Assembly: GCA_002378845.1 (NCBI GenBank)
Contig: DFRY01000033.1
Span: 19,631-26,077, forward strand
DNA: 6,447 nucleotides
Direction of reading: 5' to 3'
DNA from: Ruminococcaceae bacterium UBA3451
Lineage (GTDB): Bacteria > Bacillota > Clostridia > Oscillospirales > Acutalibacteraceae
This document shows positions 1-5,724 of the stretch, one piece after another (the stretch's first letter is position 1; each line of letters begins with the position of its first letter). The notes beneath the pieces were generated by a model, which was given only the letters and a program-made list of their open reading frames with translations, had not been told where the DNA came from and did no database searches. The position numbers and the translations under genes are program-made.

Positions 1-1
1 C

Positions 2-454
2 GCAAAAATTGCTTCTATATCCATGACTTACGGCCCGGGTGTAACGCTCAATGACGAACGGGTTCTTGCTCATTTTATGAAACAGGCCATCAATAACGGG
101 CGAATTGTAATGCTGGACGACGGCAGCAAAATAAGAACGTTCTGCTACATTGCAGACTGTGTGCTTATGCTGCTGAATATTCTTCTGTACGGCACCGAAT
201 TTGTCTATAACGTGGGCGGAAAAGATAAAATTACGATTCGGAATCTTGCGGAAGAAATCTGCCGGCTTACCGGAAGCACGCTTTCGCTGGAGCCGGCCCG
301 GCAGCTTCCGGAGCAGGAAATTAAGGTTTCCCCGCAGCGTGTGGAACTGGACATTCAAAAAGTTTGCTCCGAATTCCGCTTGCCGCGTTTTATGCCGCTC
401 GAGGAAGGGATTTCCCGTACTCTCCAATGGAATTTAGCCCGCCAATCGGGCTAA
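2..454 (+). CDS. NAD(P)-dependent sugar-nucleotide epimerase/dehydratase, C-terminal part (5' end outside window)
   Basis: The reading frame is open from base 2 to a TAA at 452-454, giving 150 residues; the start lies upstream of the window. The visible part is the C-terminal substrate-binding half of an extended short-chain dehydrogenase: a Y-G-P-G-V turn that follows the (unseen) Rossmann core, then R-V-L-x-x-F, then D-x-G-x-x-x-R-T-F-C-Y-I-x-D and the Y-N-V-G-G strand, then an I-R-N-L-A-E-E-I helix. This order is typical of dTDP-glucose 4,6-dehydratase, UDP-glucuronate decarboxylase and UDP-glucose epimerase relatives acting on nucleotide sugars in the cytoplasm. The cofactor-binding glycine motif and the YxxxK pair would be upstream, so the exact reaction cannot be called. 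The in-frame ATG at 23 lies inside the conserved fold and is not a real start. It sits upstream of gmd but is separated from it by a terminator, so it is probably the last gene of a preceding operon. Confidence 0.85.
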   Translation, partial: AKIASISMTYGPGVTLNDERVLAHFMKQAINNGRIVMLDDGSKIRTFCYIADCVLMLLNILLYGTEFVYNVGGKDKITIRNLAEEICRLTGSTLSLEPARQLPEQEIKVSPQRVELDIQKVCSEFRLPRFMPLEEGISRTLQWNLARQSG

Positions 455-455
455 A
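433..455 (+). other. Perfect 9-bp hairpin over the stop codon
   Basis: TTTAGCCCG (433-441) is the exact reverse complement of CGGGCTAAA (447-455), with the loop CCAAT. The hairpin covers the TAA stop of the epimerase gene. No T-run follows directly, so on its own it is not a classical intrinsic terminator. It may protect the 3' end or assist the terminator that follows. Confidence 0.5.
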
Positions 456-474
456 GCATCGTGTTTAACCCGCG

Positions 475-514
475 CCTCCATTGTCATCGGAATTGATAAT
501 GGAGGTATGTTTTT
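475..514 (+). terminator. Intrinsic terminator of the upstream epimerase transcript
   Basis: CCTCCATTGTCA (475-486) pairs with TGATAATGGAGG (494-505) through 12 positions, one of them a G-U wobble, around a 7-nt loop. The stem is followed by TATG and a run of five T (510-514). This closes the preceding unit and implies that gmd has its own promoter. Confidence 0.65.
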
Positions 515-693
515 ATATTGAATCGGTTGAACCTTCTTTTTTGTTATTCTCTGAATTTTGTATCACCACAATCTGGCTGCATATTTGCCGGGTATTTAAC
601 TTCACGCACATCGTTGAAATAACATATCATGGTACTACGCAGAACAGGAATCACGATAAATTCATAATATGATTTACGATATGAGGGTGGAAT
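515..693. other. Intergenic leader upstream of gmd, AT-rich, no confident promoter
   Basis: About 180 bases with no supported gene. Because a terminator precedes it, the gmd-fcl promoter should lie here, but no -35/-10 pair is convincing. A weak pair is TTGAAT (519-524) with TGTTAT after an 18-nt spacer. A CATAAT box at 663-668 has no partner -35. The pentamer ACGAT occurs at 653-657 and 676-680, flanking an imperfect AT-rich inverted repeat. The gmd Shine-Dalgarno lies at 684-690. Confidence 0.4.
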
Positions 694-1722
694 ATGAAAA
701 AGGCAATTATCACGGGCGTAACCGGACAGGACGGTTCCTATTTGTCGGAACTTCTGCTCCAAAAGGGGTATGAAGTTCACGGAATTGTTCGCAGAAGCAG
801 TTCGCCCAATACCAAAAGAATTGACCACCTGTGTGTGGAAAAACCGGATGAGGAACAAAGGTTTTTTCTGCATTATGGGGACTTGCACGATTCCGGAAGT
901 TTAAGCAGATTAATCGATCAAGTTGAGCCGACCGAAGTGTATAATCTTGGCGCACAAAGTCACGTGAAGGTTTCGTTCGATGTACCGGAGTTTACTTCAG
1001 ACGTAAATGCTTTGGGTACGCTGCGGCTGTTGGAAAGCATTCAGGAGGTAAACCCCAAAATCCGGTTTTACCAGGCGTCTTCCAGCGAATTGTTCGGGAA
1101 GGTACAGACCATTCCCCAAAACGAGACAACGCCGTTTTATCCCCGCAGCCCTTACGCCGCAGCAAAACTGTATGCGTATTGGATTACAGTGAATTACCGG
1201 GAGGCGTACAACCTTTTTGCCTGTAACGGAATTTTGTTTAACCATGAATCCCCAAGAAGAGGGGAAAACTTCGTTACCCGGAAAATCACCATGGGCATTG
1301 CGGATATTTTAAGCGGGAAACAGGATCAGATTGTTCTCGGAAATATCGACGCCAAGCGGGACTGGGGCTTTGCGGGGGATTATGTGGAAGCCATGTGGCG
1401 CATCCTTCAGCAGGAAGCACCGGAGGATTTTGTCATTGCAACCGGCCGTACCCACACGGTAAGGGAGTTTTGCGAGCTTGCGTTCCGGAATGTGGGGATA
1501 ACCCTGAAATGGGAAGGCGAAGGGGTCGATGAAAAAGGAATTGACGCGGTTACCGGCAGGGAGCTGATAAAAATCAGTCCGAAGTTCTTCCGCCCAAGCG
1601 AAGTTGACCTGCTGCTTGGGGACGCACGAAAAGCACAGGAAAGACTCGGCTGGTCACCAAAGGTTTCTTTTGAGGAACTGGTGAAGATGATGGTGGAAAG
1701 TGATGTTAATACGCACATTTGA
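694..1722 (+). CDS. gmd: GDP-mannose 4,6-dehydratase
   Basis: Gmd converts GDP-D-mannose into GDP-4-dehydro-6-deoxy-D-mannose, the first step towards GDP-L-fucose, in the cytoplasm with bound NADP. The 342-residue product has the usual bacterial length. Visible motifs are the Rossmann loop G8-x-x-G-Q-D-G-S-Y (8-16), the R-R-S-S-S-P-N-T-K-R-I-D cofactor segment (33-44), and the QASSSELFG strand (127-135) carrying S130 and E132 at the positions of the E. coli catalytic Thr and Glu. The catalytic Y154-x-x-x-K158 sits in RSPYAAAKLY, and the family signature NHESPRRGENFVTRKIT spans 183-199. A late F-F-R-P-S-E-V-D-L-L-L-G-D block (298-310) is also characteristic. All key residues are intact. The ATG is preceded by GAGGGTGG. 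The stop is followed within 26 bases by the probable start of fcl, so the two form an operon. GDP-mannose supply genes are not in the window. Confidence 0.97.
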   Translation: MKKAIITGVTGQDGSYLSELLLQKGYEVHGIVRRSSSPNTKRIDHLCVEKPDEEQRFFLHYGDLHDSGSLSRLIDQVEPTEVYNLGAQSHVKVSFDVPEFTSDVNALGTLRLLESIQEVNPKIRFYQASSSELFGKVQTIPQNETTPFYPRSPYAAAKLYAYWITVNYREAYNLFACNGILFNHESPRRGENFVTRKITMGIADILSGKQDQIVLGNIDAKRDWGFAGDYVEAMWRILQQEAPEDFVIATGRTHTVREFCELAFRNVGITLKWEGEGVDEKGIDAVTGRELIKISPKFFRPSEVDLLLGDARKAQERLGWSPKVSFEELVKMMVESDVNTHI

Positions 1723-1732
1723 CCTGTTGGCG

Positions 1733-1751
1733 AAGGGAGAAGACGGGGTTG
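1733..1751 (+). promoter_or_regulatory. Ribosome binding site and TTG start that fix the fcl N-terminus
   Basis: AAGGGAGA (1733-1740) lies about 9 bases before the TTG at 1749-1751. The earlier in-frame TTG at 1719 overlaps the gmd stop as TTGA but has no Shine-Dalgarno, and it would add ten residues ahead of a normal GDP-fucose synthase N-terminus. The start at 1749 is therefore preferred. Confidence 0.7.
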
Positions 1752-2681
1752 GAAAAGCACAGCAGAATTTACGTGGCAGGGCACACCGGCATGGTTGGCT
1801 CTGCGATAGTAAGAAGTCTGAAAAATGAGGGGCACGACAATATTATTGTTCGAACCCATGCGCAGCTGGATTTAACGGATCAGGCTGCAACGGAACGGTT
1901 CTTTAAAAAGGAAAGGCCGGAATATGTATTTCTTGCCGCCGCAAAAGTGGGCGGAATTTATGCCAACAACACGTACCCGGCAGATTTTATTATGGAAAAT
2001 ATGCTAATTGAATGCAATGTGCTGCGCAGCGCGTATGCAAACGGAGTCAGAAAGCTGATGCTGCTTGGCAGTTCCTGCATTTACCCTAAAGTTTGCCCCC
2101 AGCCCATTAAAGAGGAATACCTTCTTACCGGGGAACTGGAGCCGACAAATGAAGCGTACGCACTGGCAAAAATATCTGGAATCGTCATGTGCCGTTCCTA
2201 TAACAAACAATACGGTACAAATTATATCAGTGCTATGCCGGCCAGCCTTTACGGCGTGAACGACCGGTTTGACGTAAATAATTCCCATGTGATTCCATCC
2301 ATGATTATAAAGATGCACGGAGCGAAAGTTGAAAATAAACCGTACGTGGAACTTTGGGGAACCGGCACGCCCATGAGGGAATTCCTATACGTGGACGACA
2401 TGGCAGACGCCTGCCTGTGCCTGATGGAAAATTATGACGGGAACGATTTTATCAATATCGGTTCCGGTCAGGAAATCAGTATCCGTAATTTGGCGGAAAC
2501 GGTGAAAAAGGTGGTCGGTTATCCGGGTGAATTGGTGTTTGACGCTGCCAAGCCGGACGGCACCCCAAGGCGTGTGCTTGACAATACGAAAATTTACAGC
2601 ACAGGGTGGTACCCTAAGGTCGACATGGAAGAGGGACTTCAAAGAGAATATGCGTATTATCTGGAGCACATCTTACCCTGA
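1749..2681 (+). CDS. fcl: GDP-L-fucose synthase
   Basis: Fcl (also called WcaG) carries out the 3,5-epimerisation and NADPH-dependent reduction that turns GDP-4-dehydro-6-deoxymannose into GDP-L-fucose, so it completes the pathway begun by gmd. From the TTG at 1749 the product is 310 residues, normal for the family. Visible motifs are the cofactor loop G11-H-T-G-M-V-G17, the AAAKVGGIYANN strand (63-74), the active-site segment LLGSSCIYPK (105-114) with S108 and C110, Y137-x-x-x-K141 in EAYALAK, H180 in the NNSHVIP segment, and the GTGTPMREFLYVDD loop (205-218). These match the catalytic Ser-Tyr-Lys triad and the Cys/His epimerisation pair known from the E. coli enzyme. Only 26 bases separate it from gmd. 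An alternative TTG at 1719 would overlap the gmd stop by 3 bases but lacks a ribosome binding site. Confidence 0.95.
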   Translation: MEKHSRIYVAGHTGMVGSAIVRSLKNEGHDNIIVRTHAQLDLTDQAATERFFKKERPEYVFLAAAKVGGIYANNTYPADFIMENMLIECNVLRSAYANGVRKLMLLGSSCIYPKVCPQPIKEEYLLTGELEPTNEAYALAKISGIVMCRSYNKQYGTNYISAMPASLYGVNDRFDVNNSHVIPSMIIKMHGAKVENKPYVELWGTGTPMREFLYVDDMADACLCLMENYDGNDFINIGSGQEISIRNLAETVKKVVGYPGELVFDAAKPDGTPRRVLDNTKIYSTGWYPKVDMEEGLQREYAYYLEHILP

Positions 2682-2703
2682 ACCGGGAAAAGACCGGTTT
2701 TTT
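2681..2703 (+). terminator. First terminator after fcl
   Basis: AACCGG (2681-2686) pairs with CCGGTT (2694-2699) around a 7-nt A-rich loop. The T-run at 2698-2703 begins inside the 3' arm. The stem is only 6 bp, so it is probably weak, but it begins on the last base of the stop codon and is backed up by the next hairpin. Confidence 0.5.
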
Positions 2704-2707
2704 ACAA

Positions 2708-2745
2708 CATAAAAGGGCGGAGCTGCTTTGCTCCGCCCTTTTATG
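2708..2745. terminator. Bidirectional terminator between the convergent fcl and divIVA-like genes
   Basis: A perfect inverted repeat with 16-bp arms (2708-2723 and 2730-2745) and a 6-nt loop. The core is GGGCGGAGC/GCTCCGCCC, flanked by AAAA on the left and TTTT on the right, so a GC-rich stem followed by T's is presented on both strands. It lies between convergent genes and suits both. Confidence 0.85.
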
Positions 2746-2802
2746 CGCGCCGTTCACTGTAAAATACCGCAGGAAACTCAATTGTACTGCCAATGAAAAC
2801 TG

Positions 2803-2844
2803 GAAGTAAGAATTAGGAAGTGAGAAGTGAGAAGTGAGAAGTGA
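2803..2844. repeat. Tandem heptamer repeat (GAAGTGA)n
   Basis: Four exact GAAGTGA units run through 2817-2823, 2824-2830, 2831-2837 and 2838-2844. Two degenerate units in the same 7-base register precede them: GAAGTAA at 2803-2809 and GAATTAG at 2810-2816. The array ends 6 bases from the stop codon of the minus-strand divIVA-like gene, in its 3' untranslated region. It is a short heptanucleotide repeat and codes for nothing supported. Confidence 0.85.
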
Positions 2845-2850
2845 GGAAAT

Positions 2851-3279
2851 TTAGCTTTCCAGCTGCTTAAGCACATCCAACTGAGCGGTGAGAAGCGCCT
2901 CCGATGTGGTTTTTAACGTGAATAGTTTGCTCTTCATGTCTTCGTATGCAAACTTAATTTTATTTACCTCCTGATTTGCGTCGCTGACCATCTTTTGCGA
3001 CGTAGACTCCGCATCCTGAATAATTCCCTTTGCTTTTTCCGAGGCGATCAGCTTCATTTCGTCACTGGCATGCTGTGCCAGTATAAAGCAGTGCTGCATG
3101 GCCTCTTCTATGGATTTATAATGCCGTACTGTTTCGTCCATTACCGATAAACGTTCGTTCAGCTCGTTGTAATCCGCTACGATTTTTGCCAGCATATCAT
3201 CAACCTGACTCTTGCTGTATCCGTATAGAAGCGATTTGTGAATTGTCGCTTTTTCCAAATCCTCAGGAGTATAATTCAT
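2851..3279 (-). CDS. Short DivIVA-family coiled-coil protein
   Basis: A 142-residue protein that follows the DivIVA plan. The N-terminal lipid-binding domain reads T-P-E-D-L-E near the start, then HKSLLYGYSKSQVDDMLAKI (14-33), corresponding to the KSFRGY...EVNEFL region of B. subtilis DivIVA. The exposed membrane-inserting Phe-Arg is replaced here by Leu-Leu-Tyr. Residues 33-140 are charged and heptad-like, including SIEEAMQHCFILAQ (56-69), which matches the NIEETLNKSILVAQ region, and a final LLTAQLDVLKQLES (129-142). It ends where B. subtilis DivIVA (about 164 residues) still has an acidic tail. No signal peptide or membrane span is visible. Family members gather at curved membrane, septa and poles and recruit division, wall or secretion factors. 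The gene is convergent with gmd-fcl and divergent from the glycosyltransferase array. Its specific role is unknown; a general DivIVA/GpsB-like scaffold is the safest description. Confidence 0.8.
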   Translation of the reverse strand: MNYTPEDLEKATIHKSLLYGYSKSQVDDMLAKIVADYNELNERLSVMDETVRHYKSIEEAMQHCFILAQHASDEMKLIASEKAKGIIQDAESTSQKMVSDANQEVNKIKFAYEDMKSKLFTLKTTSEALLTAQLDVLKQLES

Positions 3280-3280
3280 C

Positions 3281-3293
3281 GGATCACCTCCTT
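3281..3293 (-). promoter_or_regulatory. Exceptionally long Shine-Dalgarno of the divIVA-like gene
   Basis: Read on the minus strand, AAGGAGGTGATCC precedes the ATG by one base, with the AGGAGG core 7 bases away. All 13 bases are complementary to the canonical bacterial 16S rRNA 3' end (GGATCACCTCCTT). Most sites use 5-8 bases, so this predicts very strong ribosome recruitment. Confidence 0.9.
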
Positions 3294-3464
3294 ACAATAC
3301 TGCCCTTACCTAATAAGTATTCCGAAAAATAAAACATATTCGTTCTTTGCGCATGCGTTCCAAAAATGATTTTATTCCCGCTGGAGTTTCGTTGAAGCAG
3401 TTTCAATCACACGCAATTTGCCCGCAACATAGTATAGACATGATAATAAAAAATTCTTATTTCT
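3294..3464. other. Divergent intergenic region between the divIVA-like gene and the GT array
   Basis: About 170 bases with no supported gene. It should hold promoters for both directions. A candidate for the rightward unit is described separately. On the minus strand only a weak pair is seen, TTGGAA (3358-3363) and TATGTT (3333-3338) with a 19-nt spacer. A small inverted repeat TTGAA-gcagt-TTCAA lies at 3392-3406, upstream of the rightward candidate, and could be an operator, but it is short. Confidence 0.4.
3418..3447 (+). promoter_or_regulatory. Candidate sigma-A type promoter for the glycosyltransferase array
   Basis: TTGCCC (3418-3423) and GATAAT (3442-3447) are separated by 18 bases; the -10 matches the consensus at five of six positions and the -35 at four. 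Transcription would begin near 3454, leaving a short leader that carries the Shine-Dalgarno GAGGTGG (3465-3471). Confidence 0.35.
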
Positions 3465-3479
3465 GAGGTGGTATGGAGC

Positions 3480-4631
3480 ATGTCCAATGATAGATTCCTG
3501 CTCATAAAAGCCTGGAGCTATATTCTGTGGGCAGACGTGGAACATGTGATGAGTCAGCTTCTCATAGCAGAACTGACAAACCGTATTCCGGTCGTATATT
3601 GGCCCACTTATTGCCTGCACAATGGGTTTGTTCATACAAACGGATTTGAACTTTATTTCGAACCCGTTAGCAATTTTACGATTTTTGACGTGGCAAAACC
3701 GGGGTATACTTTTTATCCCCCCGTATGGGACGAAGATAATCTGCTGATGGACGACCCGGATAAAGACTCGTGGGTATACCGCAACATCGGTGATATTATG
3801 AGCAGAAATGAAAATGTTGTTGTGGGCGACGTTTATTTCGATATTTACACTCTGATTCCGTTTATCAATAAAAACAGCCCGGCTTACGGCATGACGGTTC
3901 ACGAAATCTATCGGTACCTGTTCCGTAAGTATATTCGCATAAAACCGGATATTAACACCGAAATTCAGGGCTATTTCAATTCGTGGCTGAAAAGTGACGG
4001 TTCCGTGCTGGCGGTGCATGTATGTAAGGCCGACACAAGCCAACAGTTTAACTTAATACACGGCCAAAAAGAAAATTATAAATATATGCTGAAAAGCTAT
4101 GAAAAAACAAAAAAAGATCCGATTGAAAAACAGGTTAAAGTATCCCGGCTGCCGTGGCGGCGCAGTAAGGTAATGGAGCCAAATAAGCCTTACCACGATG
4201 AAATTAAAAAATATATTGATAAATACGATGTAAAAACAATTTTCCTTCTGACAAACAGCGAAGAAATTCTGACCGAATACAAAAAGAAATACGGTTCTAT
4301 GGTTGTGGCAACCGACTGCAAGCGAATTAAAGAGGACGATGCGCCCTCTGCGTTGGAAAGCCCAATGATTAAGCGCCGCAGGGGAATTGAAATTGTGAAA
4401 GACACCTACTTGGCTTCCATGTGCGACTTCTTTATCGGAAACGATTTCTCCAGTCTTTCACAGACGGTGTGCTATTTGAAAGACTGGCCTGACAGCAACG
4501 CAAAGCTTTTATACTGGAAAGTCTGGAAGCGCAAGTACCCCATTAATGCAAAAATTATTACAAAGCGGGAAAGCAACGGTCTGTTCAGGCATATTGCCGA
4601 ACTGGTAAAAAAACATTCAAAAAAGAAATGA
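3480..4631 (+). CDS. FUT8/NodZ-like glycosyltransferase paralogue 1, with degenerate donor-site motifs
   Basis: A 383-residue protein starting at the ATG at 3480, preceded by GAGGTGG with 8-base spacing. A GTG at 3468 would place the start inside that site. Landmarks in order: FLLIKAW (6-12), WADVEHVMSQLLIAELTNR (17-35), FELYFEPVSNFTI (56-68), YPPVW (79-83), the central AVHVCKAD (178-185), TIFLLTNS (253-260), and RRRGIEIVKDTYLASMCDFFIG (299-320) followed by S-S-L-S. The plan resembles FUT8 and NodZ fucosyltransferases (GDP-fucose donors). The first 180 residues align without gaps to paralogue 2. It differs at key sites: C182 replaces the family Arg, N259 replaces the Asp of the T-D motif, S13 and I15 replace two glycines of the N-terminal loop, and about 38 extra residues lie between the central and T-N motifs. 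No signal peptide or membrane span; basic C-terminus. It may be a pseudoenzyme or have changed specificity. It leads a tandem array of three. Confidence 0.75.
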   Translation: MSNDRFLLIKAWSYILWADVEHVMSQLLIAELTNRIPVVYWPTYCLHNGFVHTNGFELYFEPVSNFTIFDVAKPGYTFYPPVWDEDNLLMDDPDKDSWVYRNIGDIMSRNENVVVGDVYFDIYTLIPFINKNSPAYGMTVHEIYRYLFRKYIRIKPDINTEIQGYFNSWLKSDGSVLAVHVCKADTSQQFNLIHGQKENYKYMLKSYEKTKKDPIEKQVKVSRLPWRRSKVMEPNKPYHDEIKKYIDKYDVKTIFLLTNSEEILTEYKKKYGSMVVATDCKRIKEDDAPSALESPMIKRRRGIEIVKDTYLASMCDFFIGNDFSSLSQTVCYLKDWPDSNAKLLYWKVWKRKYPINAKIITKRESNGLFRHIAELVKKHSKKK

Positions 4632-4650
4632 ACACAGCTCGATTATGCTT

Positions 4651-4658
4651 GGAGGTGG
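4651..4658 (+). promoter_or_regulatory. Ribosome binding site fixing the start of paralogue 2
   Basis: GGAGGTGG (4651-4658) sits before the ATG at 4663, with GGAGG 7 bases from it. The frame is open from an ATG at 4645, but that start would put the Shine-Dalgarno inside the gene as M-L-G-G-G-N. The product from 4663 also begins like the other two paralogues (x-x-x-R-F-L-L-I-K). Confidence 0.8.
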
Positions 4659-4662
4659 CAAT

Positions 4663-5724
4663 ATGCCGAAGGATCGATTTCTTTTAATAAAATCCTGGGG
4701 CTGCGGCTTTTGGTCCGACGTGGACCACGTAATGGGCCAGCTTTTGGCAGCAGAAGTGACCAACCGCATTCCCGTAATCTATTGGGGGTCAAACAGCCTG
4801 TACGCAGGGGACTTTCAGGCCAATGCGTTTGACCTTTATTTTGAACCGGTTTCCAATTTTACCATTCAGGACATTGCCTGGCCGGGGTACACCTATTATC
4901 CTCCGATTTGGAACAGCAAAAATATTATGGTGGAGGATTTGGACAAAATCGCGTGGGCATACCGTAATCTTGGCGACATGATGAGCGCCGACGCCAGTGT
5001 GCTGGTCAGTGACGTTCATTATTTTATTCGTCCCATCATACCGTACATTCCAAAAGATCATTGGGCTTACGGAATGACGGCACACCAGATTTACCGCGGG
5101 CTTTTTGACAAGTATTTGAAGCTGAAGCCCGACATTGAAGCGGAAATTCAGGACTTTTACAATACAAACCTGAAAGATAAGGGTCTGCTTTTGGGTGTTC
5201 ATATCCGGGGCGGCGACAAGGTAAGGGAAGTGGAAAATCTGGCAAGGCTCAACAAACGTTATTATATTGAAATTAACCGCTATATCCGCAAATACGGAAT
5301 TAAAAAGATTTTGCTTTTAACAGACTGTGAAGACATCATCAAAGAATTCCAGAGGCGGTACGGTGACATGCTTGTTTTTACCGACTGCCGCCGCGGTCAG
5401 CTGAACGACACAAACAATGCCGCTCACCTGCAGAATTACCATAACAAAAGGCGTAAGGGCATTGAAATTATTAAAGACACCTATCTTGCTGCAAAATGCG
5501 ACTTTTTTATTGGCAACGGGTATTCCAATGTTTCCTACACGGTGAAACGTTTGAAAGATTGGCCCGAAGACCATATACAGCTTTTTTACAGGGATTTGAA
5601 CAAAGAAAAAAAACTTGCAAAGAAGAGAACCAAACAGGACGGCCGCAGAAGGATCGCGGAAAACAGAAAGCATAAAAATGAGTATCCGGAATTTTATGGA
5701 GGTGTGAACACCTATGTCAACTAA
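4663..5724 (+). CDS. FUT8/NodZ-like glycosyltransferase paralogue 2, most family-like copy (candidate fucosyltransferase)
   Basis: A 353-residue protein. Motifs in order: GCGFWSDVDHVMGQLL (13-28), comparable to the GCGYGCQLHHVV loop recalled for human FUT8; FDLYFEPVSNFTI (56-68), comparable to WETVFRPVSETC; LGVHIRGGDKVRE (177-189), comparable to IGVHVRRTDKVGTE; ILLLTDCEDIIKEF (216-229), comparable to VYLATDDPSLLKEA; and RRKGIEIIKDTYLAAKCDFFIG (263-284) with S288, V290 and S291 just after, comparable to the LRGVILDIHFLSQADFLV..FSS block. R182, D185, K186 and D221 are therefore present. FUT8 and NodZ use GDP-fucose to fucosylate a GlcNAc residue. With gmd-fcl nearby, GDP-fucose is the natural donor guess; the acceptor is unknown. 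It is cytoplasmic by sequence, with a strongly basic tail at 313-340. It follows paralogue 1 by 31 bases and overlaps paralogue 3 by 11. Confidence 0.75.
   Translation: MPKDRFLLIKSWGCGFWSDVDHVMGQLLAAEVTNRIPVIYWGSNSLYAGDFQANAFDLYFEPVSNFTIQDIAWPGYTYYPPIWNSKNIMVEDLDKIAWAYRNLGDMMSADASVLVSDVHYFIRPIIPYIPKDHWAYGMTAHQIYRGLFDKYLKLKPDIEAEIQDFYNTNLKDKGLLLGVHIRGGDKVREVENLARLNKRYYIEINRYIRKYGIKKILLLTDCEDIIKEFQRRYGDMLVFTDCRRGQLNDTNNAAHLQNYHNKRRKGIEIIKDTYLAAKCDFFIGNGYSNVSYTVKRLKDWPEDHIQLFYRDLNKEKKLAKKRTKQDGRRRIAENRKHKNEYPEFYGGVNTYVN
5698..5713 (+). promoter_or_regulatory. Ribosome binding site of paralogue 3 inside a small hairpin
   Basis: GGAGGTG (5698-5704) is the Shine-Dalgarno for the ATG at 5714. AGGTG (5700-5704) can pair with CACCT (5709-5713) around the tetraloop TGAA, hiding most of the site right before the start codon. 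A ribosome finishing paralogue 2, whose stop is at 5722-5724, would open it, which suggests translational coupling. Confidence 0.5.

Noticed and set aside
481..672. A 63-codon plus-strand frame in the gmd leader
   Set aside because: It begins at a TTG with no Shine-Dalgarno, inside the terminator hairpin, and encodes no recognisable protein.
544..888. A 114-codon minus-strand frame overlapping the gmd leader and 5' end
   Set aside because: It runs antisense to the start of gmd, with no supporting start signal or family resemblance.
1407..1859. A 150-codon minus-strand frame across the gmd-fcl junction
   Set aside because: It is antisense to two firmly identified genes and its composition (Ser/Pro-rich) matches no family I recognise.
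1719..2681. fcl beginning at the TTG that overlaps the gmd stop codon
   Set aside because: It lacks a ribosome binding site and adds a ten-residue T-C-W-R-R extension not expected in the family, while the TTG at 1749 has AAGGGAGA at good spacing.
2803..2844. CRISPR array
   Set aside because: The units are seven bases long and contiguous, with no spacers.
3392..3406. TTGAA-gcagt-TTCAA inverted repeat as a regulator binding site
   Set aside because: Arms of five bases in AT-rich sequence occur easily by chance, and no cognate regulator is visible, so it is only mentioned within the intergenic entry.
3372..4043. A 223-codon open frame on the minus strand
   Set aside because: It lies antisense to paralogue 1, has no good ribosome binding site, and similar antisense openings recur over paralogues 2 and 3 at the same place. 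Shared codon pattern of the duplicated genes explains it.
4663..5724. Assignment of the array to GT11 (alpha-1,2-fucosyltransferase)
   Set aside because: GT11 enzymes have an N-terminal G-G-L-G-N-Q-x-F loop and an N-S-T-F-S-W-W type motif, neither of which is present. The order and spacing of motifs here fit FUT8/NodZ better.
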